Assembly (NCBI GenBank): GCA_026770025.1
Contig: JAMXDE010000011.1
Coordinates: 124,001 to 188,000 of the forward strand
Reading direction: 5' to 3'
From: Craspedostauros australis
Lineage: Eukaryota; Bacillariophyta; Bacillariophyceae; Mastogloiales; Achnanthaceae
DNA length: 64,000 nt
Made by a program: the position numbers and the translations under genes
Part shown: positions 1-9,503 of the stretch, one piece after another
Layout of the letters: every line of letters starts with the position of its first letter
How positions within the stretch are numbered: the first letter of the stretch is position 1
The notes under the pieces: model-generated
The model's database searches: none
What the model saw: only the letters and a program-made list of their open reading frames with translations
Told to the model about the DNA's origin: nothing

Positions 1-3000
1 GAAGTGGTAGTTGTACGAGCAGTTGGTCTTGCTGCAACCCACCGTGGCACCGGAACGACCGCAGCCGAAGCATTTGAGTTGGGCGCCGCGGGATCTCGCC
101 TTCTCCATCTCCTTCATGTGACCGCCAGGTGGTGCGAGCCACGTTTCGGAGCTGTAGAAGGCACACAAGGAATGCACCCAGAATCCATCTCCCATTGGCA
201 AAAGTCTGCCCAGCTTGGGCACCTTCAGTGGCGCTTCGCCGGCCCCGCCGTCAATGAGCCTTGGCGGAGTTGATGGCATGCCAGCATCGTCGTCTCCGCA
301 AATGTGGCACAAGCAGCATTCTCTGGGATCCTTCCACTCGTTCTTGGCGCGGATCGCGTCGTCTTTGATCATGTCGTTCCACCCGCACAGAGGCTCGGCG
401 ATCTTGTAGTCGGAAACGCTGCGTTGCTTATTCTTTGCATCGGCGCCATCCTTGTCGCTGTCATTATCTTTCATGAGCACCTTCGCTTCCACGTACGGCC
501 TCAGCTCTGGTTCGAACCGCTCCCCCCATTCGTCCTTGTTGATGATGTTTCTGTTCCGCTCGCATCGAATGTTGTCGAACGGGAGCATCAAAGCACCGCA
601 GGCGTGCGGAGGCACCAGCAGCTTCCTCGCTCTCTCGTACCCCTTCACGTTCTTCTTCGTGTTGATTTCCAATGTTCGACAAGCCACCTTCAGCCAGCTG
701 GCGGCCAGCTTCGAAATCAGCACACAGTTCTCGATTCGCCGTGCCGAGAATCCCTGCGACGTGAGCTTGAGGCGCTTTGCGATGTGGATGAAGCGAGTCG
801 CTCGCTGCCCCATCCAGGTCGGGAGATCCAAGTTCTCTCGCCAGAATCGATCCATCAGCAGCCTGGGGTCGCCGTACTGGTCCCGAGCCATGTCCAGGAA
901 CCGCACGCCTTCCAAAACGACCTTGCGATACTCGTCACGGTACAGATTCCTCGTCTTCCAATCCACTTGATCCATCAGTTTCTCCTGCAACTCCAGATGC
1001 GACGATTCGACACTTGGCTTCAGTATGCCTTTGATGATGACCTTCCATGACAGATCGTGCATGTGATCACGCGTCACCTTGCCGAAGTCGGTATGGTTGC
1101 CTTGCTTCTTGGAGCATGTAGGGCAGAAGTACTATGTTGTTGTGGTTGTTGTTGTTGATCGTGGTGATGTCACGCGACAGTGAAAGAAATGGATGCGACG
1201 GTCCGCGCAGTTGTGTGAGATGAAATTCAAGACTGTGATGTGACAACAAGTTCCAACAAGTTCCAACACGCAAACAACCAAATAAACACACCATCATCTT
1301 GCTCACCTTCTCGTCCTTGGCCTTGCCGGAATTCTTCTTGAGGAGGTACAGGTTGGCCCGCACTTCGCAACGACCGTGCACCTTGATACCGCATTCCTCG
1401 CATTGCGCAATGTCTGTGTCCCCATCACGCCACAGTTTGTTGCAGACTGGGCATTTCCTGCCTTTCATGCAGGGATCCAACAATCCGTCGCAACCACCGC
1501 AACGGAAGCAAATCCGCGGGTCCCTCGACCAGTGCTGCAGCGATGCTCCTTTGGGTTCGCTGGTGTTATCGCACTTCTCGCAATCCACGCATTGTCCGCA
1601 GATCCAGAGGCCCGATGGTGCTGACTGCAGCGGCGGGTCCAACAAGTCCAACGAGAATGCACGATCGCACATTTCGCAGAAGAGCATCTTGAGCTCGTCC
1701 TGAGGATCGTCGCCGGAGATCTCGCAGATCTTGCAATTTTGGCATCGCCAGCCAGCGACGGAGGCGGGGTCCATGCTATGGATGGGTGCGTTGACGCAGA
1801 AGGAATGGAAGGCCTCGCCGCAGTCCACGCAATGCAGCATGGTGTCTGACGCACCGCAGCTGCCGCATGTGAAGCAGCAATCGAGCCAGCTGGTGTAGTA
1901 CGCATCGATGGGTTTGAGCAGAATCTCGCGGAAGGCCATGCAGGAGCCTTGATCTGGCGGTGCGTCGCGGAGCTTGGGCAACGTCACGGTCACCACCTTG
2001 GTGCCACCCACCGGATCCTTCTTCTGCGTGGATTCGTCCTGCTGCACCCGATCCGCTTCCTTCTTCTTCGCCTCTTCCGCTTCCCGGTACTTGCTCTGGA
2101 TGGCCTCGTCGTATTTGCCGACTGGAGCAGCCTTGCCGATGACGGAAAACACCTTGGACAGTCCCACTTCGTGAAACCGTTTCGCCTCCATCCAGAATTT
2201 GGAATTGTGATGATTGAACGTGAGCGCGTTCAAGACCATGAGCTCGAACATATCCCTGACCCAAGCGTAGTTTCCGTACTCCTCCCGGTGCACGCGTGCC
2301 GCCAACGTTTGCAAGTCCATGGGGTACTTGATGACGTCCAGGTAGTTGGCGGCGATGCGGTCCGTCACCGGCTCTGCGAATAGCAGCATGGAATCCTCGG
2401 CCTGCAGCTTTTGGATGATGTCAATGCAGCGTTTGCGGCAACAAACGCGACACAGAAATTCCTTGCCGTAGATGGAATGCTTGCCGCTGCTCGTGAGATC
2501 GTACTCTTCCTCGTTGAGACCGGCGCATCCGGCATGGACCCACAGCTTGCAGGCATCGCACGTCAGCATGTCCACCTCGGTGAATCCCCACTTGGCGGTT
2601 TCAGGGAAGTACCACGTCGGATTGACGTGCGCACCCAGCGGCAGTTCCGTATCATCCAGATTCGTGTTGGCCGGTGCCGAATACGTGCCTTCTTCGTAGT
2701 GCACTGAAACGGGTTCCTCGCTCTTGCGTTTGCGACTTCGTTTCTTGGATTTTGGCTTTTCGAGCCATCGGACTTGTCGTTGCACGCATTGGTAGTGCTC
2801 GTCGTCCCACGAGTGCGCGCAGTTGGGACAGTACTGGCTCTTCGCGTAGGCCTTGATGCACATGGAGCAGAGGTCGAAGGATTCATCTTCTGGGAAGGAC
2901 ACTGTGCACGGGACCGGCTGGGTGCTGCAACCGAACGCAATGTCCTTTTGGTAGCATCCGCGGCAGGTGATGCATTTGGAGCACTTCCAAGTGTCAACAT

Positions 3001-5243
3001 CGCCCGACTTCGCCATGCGTTGGTAGTCTTCCTTGGACAGGGGTGGATCGACGCACCCAATGTGATATCTCGCCTTGCACGAGACGCATTGCAGTTTCGT
3101 TTCATTGGGCTTGAAGCTGTCGACGCAGGCCCGGCACGCAGTCTTGCATAGCTTCACGAGGTGGGCCTCGGCCTGGCCCGCTCCATCCTTCAAATGCACG
3201 TCCGTCTCAGGCAATCGATAACCGACCAGGAATGGCACGATGTCATCCTCCGCAACATCTGGCGCTGCCACCGGCGGTATGGATGCCGAGACTGGAACGG
3301 AGGTCGTTGCGGATGCTGATCCAGACTTGACGCCGAAGATCCTCGTCTTGTGCTGCTTGCTCTGCAGATCGATCCATGACGGCTCCTGCTTTTTGCGGCT
3401 CCCCGTCGACATTTCGTAGGACACGAGCCACTTCTTTTGCTGCGGACTGTAGAGCCGCACCTTTCCGCACAGCGTCTCGCCGTAGGGGTAGTTGATGTCG
3501 TCGCGGAAGACCTCGACGCGTCTTCCGACCAAGTCATTTCCCACGTGCGAATTGAAGAGCATGGCCTTCTTGGCATAGAAGCGGGCAGCGTCGTTGCGGA
3601 CCTGGTAGATGACCGCCTCTTCCTCCAGCGCCAGCTGCACAGCGTGCGCGTTGCGCTTCTTTTTGTTTTTGGACATGATGTCGTCGACATGCCCCTGCAT
3701 GAAGGGACGGATGCTCTCCGGACCGATGCGAAGTGTGGCGACTTCTGCTGTGCCGAAGAATTCCACCGTGAGATATCCCTCTCGTTTTGGCGGGACGGCA
3801 TCCGAATCCATGACCATGGCCGGCCACCACGCGTAACCCTTGACGTGCGCCCAAACGAGCTTGGTGGCAATCTGCACGCCTTCCTCAACCCGCAGATGAA
3901 GCCACGCACAGTTCTGCCTGTCGACCTTGTCCACCGATCTGGTTTCGCCCGTGAACTGTATTTTGTGCTTGTGCGTGCAGGGATCGTAACGAATGATGCG
4001 GCCGGCCTTCCAGTCATCGGCGTGATTGTCCGCAATTCGCACCCTCCAGCCGATACGCCGTCCATCGGCTGCGTTGGGGTCCCAATGCACGGTGGTCAAA
4101 TGCGAGTGATCGACCCTGAGGGTCGTCTCCGGATTGGTGGGGCATTCCGTCGATTTGTCATCCCCACCATCACTATCCTCGCCCTTGCCGGCATGGTTGC
4201 GGTCATCGTCATCGAAGGCATGTGCGTCGCTGTCGCAGTCGTCAATTTCATAGAGGAATGTGCCGTTGCCGGCGTTTTCGTCGTCTGTCTCCTGGTCGTC
4301 ATCGTCATCCATGGCGTCGTCCGTGTCTGTGCTGATTTCGACTTCGGGTGTGGAGGCGACAGCCGTCTTGAGCTTCTTCTGCTGGGCCTTCGCTTTTGCC
4401 GCCGCGGTCGCCTTGCGACTTGCTTCCGCCTTGGGAGTTGACTTCCTCCTCCGTTTGCGCTGGGCTGGGCTGCCCAATCCGTCGTCGTGGTATTCTGCAT
4501 CGTCCCCGTACTCGTCGTCGGTCTCGTCCTTCGTCTCGTCGTACGTGAAGTTGGAACGCTTGTTGGGTCGTTGCCTTTGCATGCGGTTCATCTCCTTCTG
4601 CTGCTTGGCAAGCGCTTGCGCCTGCGCCGTGAGCCTGCGGTACTGCTCGATCTGTTTCTGCTGCTGCTGCATGAGGAGCTTGTCCTTCTTGGAAGGTCTG
4701 CCCGGTCCGCGCTTCTTGATGATTGGCATCGGCGGCAGCGTCGCAGCGATCTCCGGCGGGATGCCCTCCAAGGATATCTCCTCCACTGGTATCGGTTTGG
4801 GCGATTTGGGACCGGCGCGTTTGCTGGACGGAGATCGAATGGGAGTGTCCGGAGAGATGAGTCCCATGGTGACGGACATGGCCAGCGCCTTGGGAATGGA
4901 GTCCACCCTGCGTCCGTTCGGGCTGATCCATTTGCGACGCTTTCGTTTCTGCTATTGCATTGTTGGTCGCAGGATTGGTGGCGATGGCGATATGGATGGC
5001 AATGTGGAGGTCGATGTGGAGGTCGATGGTGATGGCAATGTGGAGGGAGGATGAGATGGACGCGTGAGCAATGCATGTACCATGCGAGTCGAGATGCTGT
5101 CATGAATGGCACCGCAAAGGCAGCAGCAGCGCCAGCGCACTTACATCCAACTTGACGGCCCAACCATCCGGAAGGCCTCTGCTCCTGGCTTCGTTCATGG
5201 CCAGCTCCTCCTCCTCGGGCGACAGATCACATTCTTGCGACAT
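1..5243 (-). CDS. Trithorax/KMT2-like multi-domain chromatin protein, 3' end outside window
   Basis: Nuclear chromatin reader, probably a KMT2-type histone methyltransferase. Three exons are visible: 5243-5145, 4951-1307 and 1131 to the edge, giving about 1,625 residues so far. In order (approximate residues): an MBD/TAM-like domain split by intron 1 (23-70, motif WISPNGRR), an AT-hook (112-122, KKRGPGRPSKKDK), a long acidic and basic linker, a Tudor-like segment (333-386), PWWP (396-468, WAHVKGYAWWPAMV), a second Tudor-like segment (505-575), PHD1 (638-695), PHD2 (830-872), a bromodomain (873-970), further PHD fingers (1060-1270) and an extended PHD beginning CCLCHICGDD near the edge. This order resembles trithorax/MLL proteins, so FYRN/FYRC and SET domains are expected beyond position 1 but are not seen. 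Introns are 193 and 175 bp, both phase 0. PHD4 has Ser and Leu where two zinc ligands are expected. ATG 5243 is the first in-frame Met. The methyltransferase role is inference. Confidence 0.85.
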
Positions 5244-5616
5244 CTTCGCTTCTGCGCACGTTGCGGATGATCTCGATGCCTCTCTGCCGTTCTGTGTTGA
5301 GACCAATGCAGAGAATTAGAGTGCAGTGGATTGTGCTTGTGCTCTCGCGTCGATCTGTTTCGTTGAAGAAGTTGTTTGTGTTGTGTTGTGTTGCGTTGGG
5401 TCGAGGTCGCTGTGTTCTCGGATTCGATTTCTCCACCAAAAGCAAGTCATCCAAACTCTTCTCTTTTTCGTTGAGTTTTGGTTGGCGCTGACACCAACGC
5501 GCTGCATCGTCCAACCATGGTCTGTTTTCACGTTGTTCGGTTGTCTTGGTGCGTTGTCGGAAGCAAGCGACACGAGATGTCCGGCACGCGCGCTCACGTT
5601 CTGCGCATCAGTTTCG

Positions 5617-5624
5617 TGACGTCA
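5617..5624. promoter_or_regulatory. CRE-like palindrome TGACGTCA
   Basis: A perfect TGACGTCA octamer in the divergent promoter region, about 360-375 bp from each start codon. The TGACGT half-site is known from diatom CO2/cAMP-responsive promoters bound by bZIP factors. Function here is inferred from the motif only. Confidence 0.35.
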
Positions 5625-5773
5625 TTAAGGTCTCATAAAGTGCTATGACGATTGACTCGCATGACTGATTTCCACGGCGGGCTTTTGATCTTGTTTGGGG
5701 AATTCTGTTCCTCGTGATTGTTGGTTGGGAGAAGCCACCAAAACGATTGTTCAAAGCCAAGGGGGAGAGAGGG

Positions 5774-5829
5774 CGACGATGATGATGACGATGATGATGA
5801 CGATGATGATGACGACGATGATGATGATC
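5774..5829. repeat. GATGATGAC-type trinucleotide microsatellite
   Basis: About 56 bp of imperfect (GAT)n/(GAC)n units, with a nine-base higher-order period (GATGATGAC) repeated several times, about 160 bp upstream of the plastid-targeted gene. Confidence 0.9.
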
Positions 5830-5981
5830 CCCATCCTCCACATCTGGGTGTTTGGAAACAGATGCATAGCACCGCATACTATTACCAGTACCAATAGTAG
5901 GGTAGGGTAGGGTAGAGTACCATAGATCGTAATCTCCGCCCACGTTGAAAACAAGTCGCAACAACTCCAACGTGGACACAC

Positions 5982-6569
5982 ATGCTGAAGATGCCAGCCA
6001 TCATGTCTTTGTTCGTGACGATCGCCACTCTGATGCTGCCACTCGCAACCGCATTCTTGGCAATCCACCCAGCCCGACACAGCCAACACACAGCCCTGCA
6101 TGCCGCAGCAGAGGACCGCATCCTCGTGCAAAGCGACACGTCCATGTTCGGACGCGGCGAGATGCATCTCTCGGCAATGCTGCACGACGGAGACGTCATC
6201 GCCTATCAGACGGGACGTTGGATGGTGGACGGCGTCTGGGTTGGCAGTCCCGACGACGATGCGGTGCCGCAAGTGGAGCTGGCGTGCGTCGATACCATCC
6301 AAGTCGTGTGGACGCACAACTGCGAGCATGGTGTGGTGCGAGGATTGAAGTTGGAGGCCGCAGCGCAATCGCAGGAACATGCTTCGCGATGCGTCATGGT
6401 GGAGCCGATTGAGTTTGTGGAGCTTGGGCCTGAGCAACTTCTTGCCAAGATTCCTGTGGAATGGGCAGACGAGTCGAGCGATGCTGACGGTAGCCAGTGC
6501 TCGGTGGCCAACTTCGTTGAACCGATCGTCCTCGATGATCTGCTGCACCGAATGCCGGACGACATGTGA
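5982..6569 (+). CDS. Hypothetical protein with probable plastid-targeting presequence
   Basis: A single-exon ORF of 195 residues. The N-terminus is a hydrophobic signal peptide (residues 6-25) ending in LATAFLAIHP. The A|F junction followed by a basic, Ser/Ala-rich stretch resembles the ASAFAP motif of diatom plastid precursors, so import across the secondary plastid membranes is likely. The mature part (about 170 residues) is acidic, without membrane segments or a domain I recognise; it contains a WMVDGVWVGSPDDD stretch and a run of beta-like segments. The next Met is at codon 4, so the start choice changes little. It is divergent to the KMT2-like gene and probably shares its promoter region. 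Function unknown; the targeting is inference from the presequence. Confidence 0.6.
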   Translation: MLKMPAIMSLFVTIATLMLPLATAFLAIHPARHSQHTALHAAAEDRILVQSDTSMFGRGEMHLSAMLHDGDVIAYQTGRWMVDGVWVGSPDDDAVPQVELACVDTIQVVWTHNCEHGVVRGLKLEAAAQSQEHASRCVMVEPIEFVELGPEQLLAKIPVEWADESSDADGSQCSVANFVEPIVLDDLLHRMPDDM

Positions 6570-6795
6570 TCACAGAGATTGGCAAGCAGACACTGGAGAG
6601 ACAGACGGCATTGCTCTCCATCATCCGTGTGGTTGGAATCTTAATCTACTATTGTGGCACTGTGCAGCAGCACAGGCCATTCATTATCTAAGGTATGTGC
6701 ATAAGCGACGGTACAAGCCCGCCCTCGCGCTTCACTGAGTCGGTGGCGGGGATTACTACCAGTGCGCACCAGCGATCCTTGTGCTGCCCAATGGT

Positions 6796-8562
6796 TCAGA
6801 TTGTGGTGTTCGACTGAAATGGATGGAATGACGAGCTCTCGCTGTTGGCTCTCGCAACAGGCGGCAGGCGGTACGGCGCGTGAGGATCGGTGGAGAACGC
6901 ACCTGCGTCTGACTTGAACTCTCCAGCGATCAACGAATCTGAGACTGCGGGAGACTCCAGGAAAAACAAGTCATCGCACAACTTGCCCATGGGCATCGAC
7001 GTCCTCATGTTCTCCAGCTCCGTTCCCGTTGCCTTGGTGAATTCCTGCATTAGCGACGATGCGGAGACATCCTCGGATCCATCCATGGCAGTAACAGTGG
7101 CAGTGGCGGAGGCATCTCCTGCGGTCGGTCCGAGTGCTGCGTCAGGCTCATCATCCAATTCCATGAGGGAGGACGGACTCTCACCGGACCGACGATGATC
7201 GGACGGTTGCTGATCATCGCCGCCACCAAGCTGCGCGGCTGTTGGTTTCGGTGCTGGCTCCGTTGTTCGAGGTCCTTTGAGAGACTGCATGAACGCCTCG
7301 ACCTCTTTCGGAGTGACAGGGCGCTTCTCGTTCCAGCCTCGCATGGATTGAGGAGATGGCGTCACCTTCTTTCCGGGCGTCGGCGAGAATCTTGGTTGGG
7401 CTTCAGGTTGGGAGGGAATACGGGTCGTCGCGGCGCTCGGTGATGGGCGCTGGGTAGACGGCGACGCTGCATGCCAATTCTGAGCTGCAGCGTGGTCATG
7501 TTGCCGAGTGGTGCCGCAGGGGGTTGCCGGTGAGAATGCGCGGTGGATCGGAGGAGGAGACCTGAACGGCAACAGAGTGCTTGGTCGTGGAGTTGACGAT
7601 GCATTCCACATACGCCGCATCGCAGGGTTGGACGAGTGAGGCTGTGGCCACCGATGTCGCCACTGGTGCGACCGCTGGTGTGGAGGTTGGGGCGCCGGCG
7701 GTTTCACTCGCCCTGGGGTTTGCATCACCATGCCCGGATGCTGCCGAGACGGAGACTGAAGATTGTGTTGGATAACGCCGAATGGGGTGCGTTGCGAAGG
7801 ACTGGGATGCACCATTGTGGTGTTCGCGACGCGTGGCGGCGGCTTAAGAGCCCCCTCAACCAACTGCTTGGTTTGCGGGCCGGCATTCTGGTTGTTGTTG
7901 TTGTGTGCATCGCGATCTGTCTTCGGGCTGTTTTCTTCTTCCTTCGCATCACAGCTGCTACTACGTAGAATTACAGCTGGTGTATCTCCGCCCGACGATG
8001 AGATGGATGGAGACCGTGAAGATGGTGCCGGCGACGATAACGGAGATGGCGATTCCGAGAAGACTTGACCACGATGCACGAACGACGTTATAGTGTACTT
8101 GGCAGGATCGATGCGTTCCATCGGTTCATGTTTGGATCCACCTGAGAGGGGCGTGACGCACATCGCCGGGGAGCTGTCGGAAAGCGTCGTCATGCTCGCG
8201 CCGTTCAGACATCCCGGCACCACGATGCGCTGGTACGCCCTGGAGTCCCCGAACTTCCAGATGAGGGGCTCACGGTCGCAGGTCACGGAAGAGTTGCGGC
8301 TTGCCCAAGGCTTTGTTGTCGATGTTCTTGTCGGGGTGATGAACTTCGATTGCCTCGCCGGCTGCGACGTCTTGATCGGCTTGGCCTTCTTGGGCTTGCG
8401 AGGAGCGAACGAAGGGCTGAATCGGTGCGGCTTCTGCCTTATCCGTCGCGGGATCGTCGGCGGTGAGACCAGCATCTGTGCTGGGCTTGGAGCAGGCCTT
8501 GATGCTGAGCTGCTTGGCGCAGCGTTGGCTTGATGGTCGGTCGTTCGTTCGGGACTTGACAT
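6796..8562 (-). CDS. Ser/Pro-rich protein of unknown function
   Basis: A single-exon ORF of 588 residues from ATG 8562 (MSSPERTTDH). The frame stays open upstream to 8772, but that part resembles leader sequence, so the internal ATG is preferred. Most of the protein is disordered and rich in Ser, Pro, Thr and Gln. A basic stretch near residues 40-70 (RRIRQKPHRF and RKPKKAKP) could be a nuclear signal. A more structured segment around residues 90-165 contains LIWKFGDSRAYQRIVVPGC and a conserved-looking KYTITSFVHRGQVF. A charged helix-like segment, KRPVTPKEVEAFMQSLKG, lies in the C-terminal half. I do not recognise the family; a nuclear regulatory role is only a guess from composition. It has no membrane segment or signal peptide. 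Confidence 0.65.
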   Translation of the reverse strand: MSSPERTTDHQANAAPSSSASRPAPSPAQMLVSPPTIPRRIRQKPHRFSPSFAPRKPKKAKPIKTSQPARQSKFITPTRTSTTKPWASRNSSVTCDREPLIWKFGDSRAYQRIVVPGCLNGASMTTLSDSSPAMCVTPLSGGSKHEPMERIDPAKYTITSFVHRGQVFSESPSPLSSPAPSSRSPSISSSGGDTPAVILRSSSCDAKEEENSPKTDRDAHNNNNQNAGPQTKQLVEGALKPPPRVANTTMVHPSPSQRTPFGVIQHNLQSPSRQHPGMVMQTPGRVKPPAPQPPHQRSHQWRHRWPQPHSSNPAMRRMWNASSTPRPSTLLPFRSPPPIHRAFSPATPCGTTRQHDHAAAQNWHAASPSTQRPSPSAATTRIPSQPEAQPRFSPTPGKKVTPSPQSMRGWNEKRPVTPKEVEAFMQSLKGPRTTEPAPKPTAAQLGGGDDQQPSDHRRSGESPSSLMELDDEPDAALGPTAGDASATATVTAMDGSEDVSASSLMQEFTKATGTELENMRTSMPMGKLCDDLFFLESPAVSDSLIAGEFKSDAGAFSTDPHAPYRLPPVARANSESSSFHPFQSNTTI

Positions 8563-9503
8563 GGCGAGTGTGGGCACTGGCGCTGATGAGAAAGAGTGCG
8601 AGGATAGCTGTGCTGGGTGGTGGAGCAGAGAGGATTCAAATGGTGCCGAGGCAGAGAAGGAGGGAGGCAATAGTGTGCAGAGACGACGGTGCTCAGTCGT
8701 GAGGAATGTGGTCTGATCGTTTTGTGCGCAAAGCCGAGCGTTCAAAAGATATGCACAATCTGTTTGACACATGGCAACAAGCGCAGCGATGCTTCACAAT
8801 AAGAGAGGTGGACGCGCAGATGTGTCGTCGAAAAGTGGGCGCGGGTCGACAACTCCCCACCAAAAAAGCGGCGCATCAAGTCCTTCTTGCTCACCAGATT
8901 TCCACGACAAAATGCAACTGTGACTGACTAACCATCGTTCCATGAAGCATGTGGTTCGATGAATGGGAGGATACCACAGCTGGCATCCGATGTATCAAAG
9001 AAGTCAAACAGCTGCTGCATAGTGATGTGGCACAAGCAGATCCTCGAGAGTAAGAGCCGGATACAAAGAAGCTTGATGCGATTCGATGCGACATGATCCA
9101 TCACCAATGACCTCTGGATGCAAGCCATGCACCGACCAAACGCCAACCCCCTGTCGTCGAACTAGATCGTGCTGGCAAGATGGTGGTTACTTCCATCCAA
9201 GAGCCATCAACAGCGCGGGATCAGGAGTGCTCGCAGCGCGGGAATACAATACAATACAATACAATACAATACAATTTTCTTCTCATCTTTCTACTGTATT
9301 TGCCAAATCGCATCTGGCTTCTCGACGCATACTGGTCGAGTATCGAGTGCAGTTGCTGACTGTCCCGTCTGGTTATCGTACCAATACGTGTAGCGCTCTA
9401 TCCGTATGGCAGAGTATGCGAGCATGTCCAAGCATGATTGGATGCAAAATTCGCAGCAGCCCACGAAAACACTGCAAGGCCGGAGCGTTCACTGCTCTCG
9501 CCA
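8563..9503. other. Intergenic region with AATAC microsatellite
   Basis: A 941-bp region between the start of the Ser/Pro-rich gene and the 3' end of the kinase gene. It includes a pentanucleotide repeat and otherwise no supported gene. Confidence 0.6.
9243..9275. repeat. (AATAC)n pentanucleotide microsatellite
   Basis: More than six perfect head-to-tail copies of AATAC followed by a T-rich stretch. Confidence 0.95.

Larger units (their letters stand above)
5244..5981. other. Divergent intergenic region between KMT2-like and plastid-targeted genes
   Basis: This 738-bp region separates two divergent start codons, so it should hold both promoters. It contains one TGACGTCA palindrome, a GAT/GAC repeat block and a short GTAGG tandem run at about 5896-5915. 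No further gene is supported. Confidence 0.6.

Noticed and set aside
304-1050. 248-residue plus-strand frame at the left end
   Set aside because: The minus strand here encodes the well-supported KMT2-like exon with the extended PHD finger; the plus frame is its shadow.
3437-4441. 334-residue plus-strand frame
   Set aside because: Antisense to the PWWP/Tudor part of the KMT2-like gene; it reads as Val/Ile-rich sequence with no motif.
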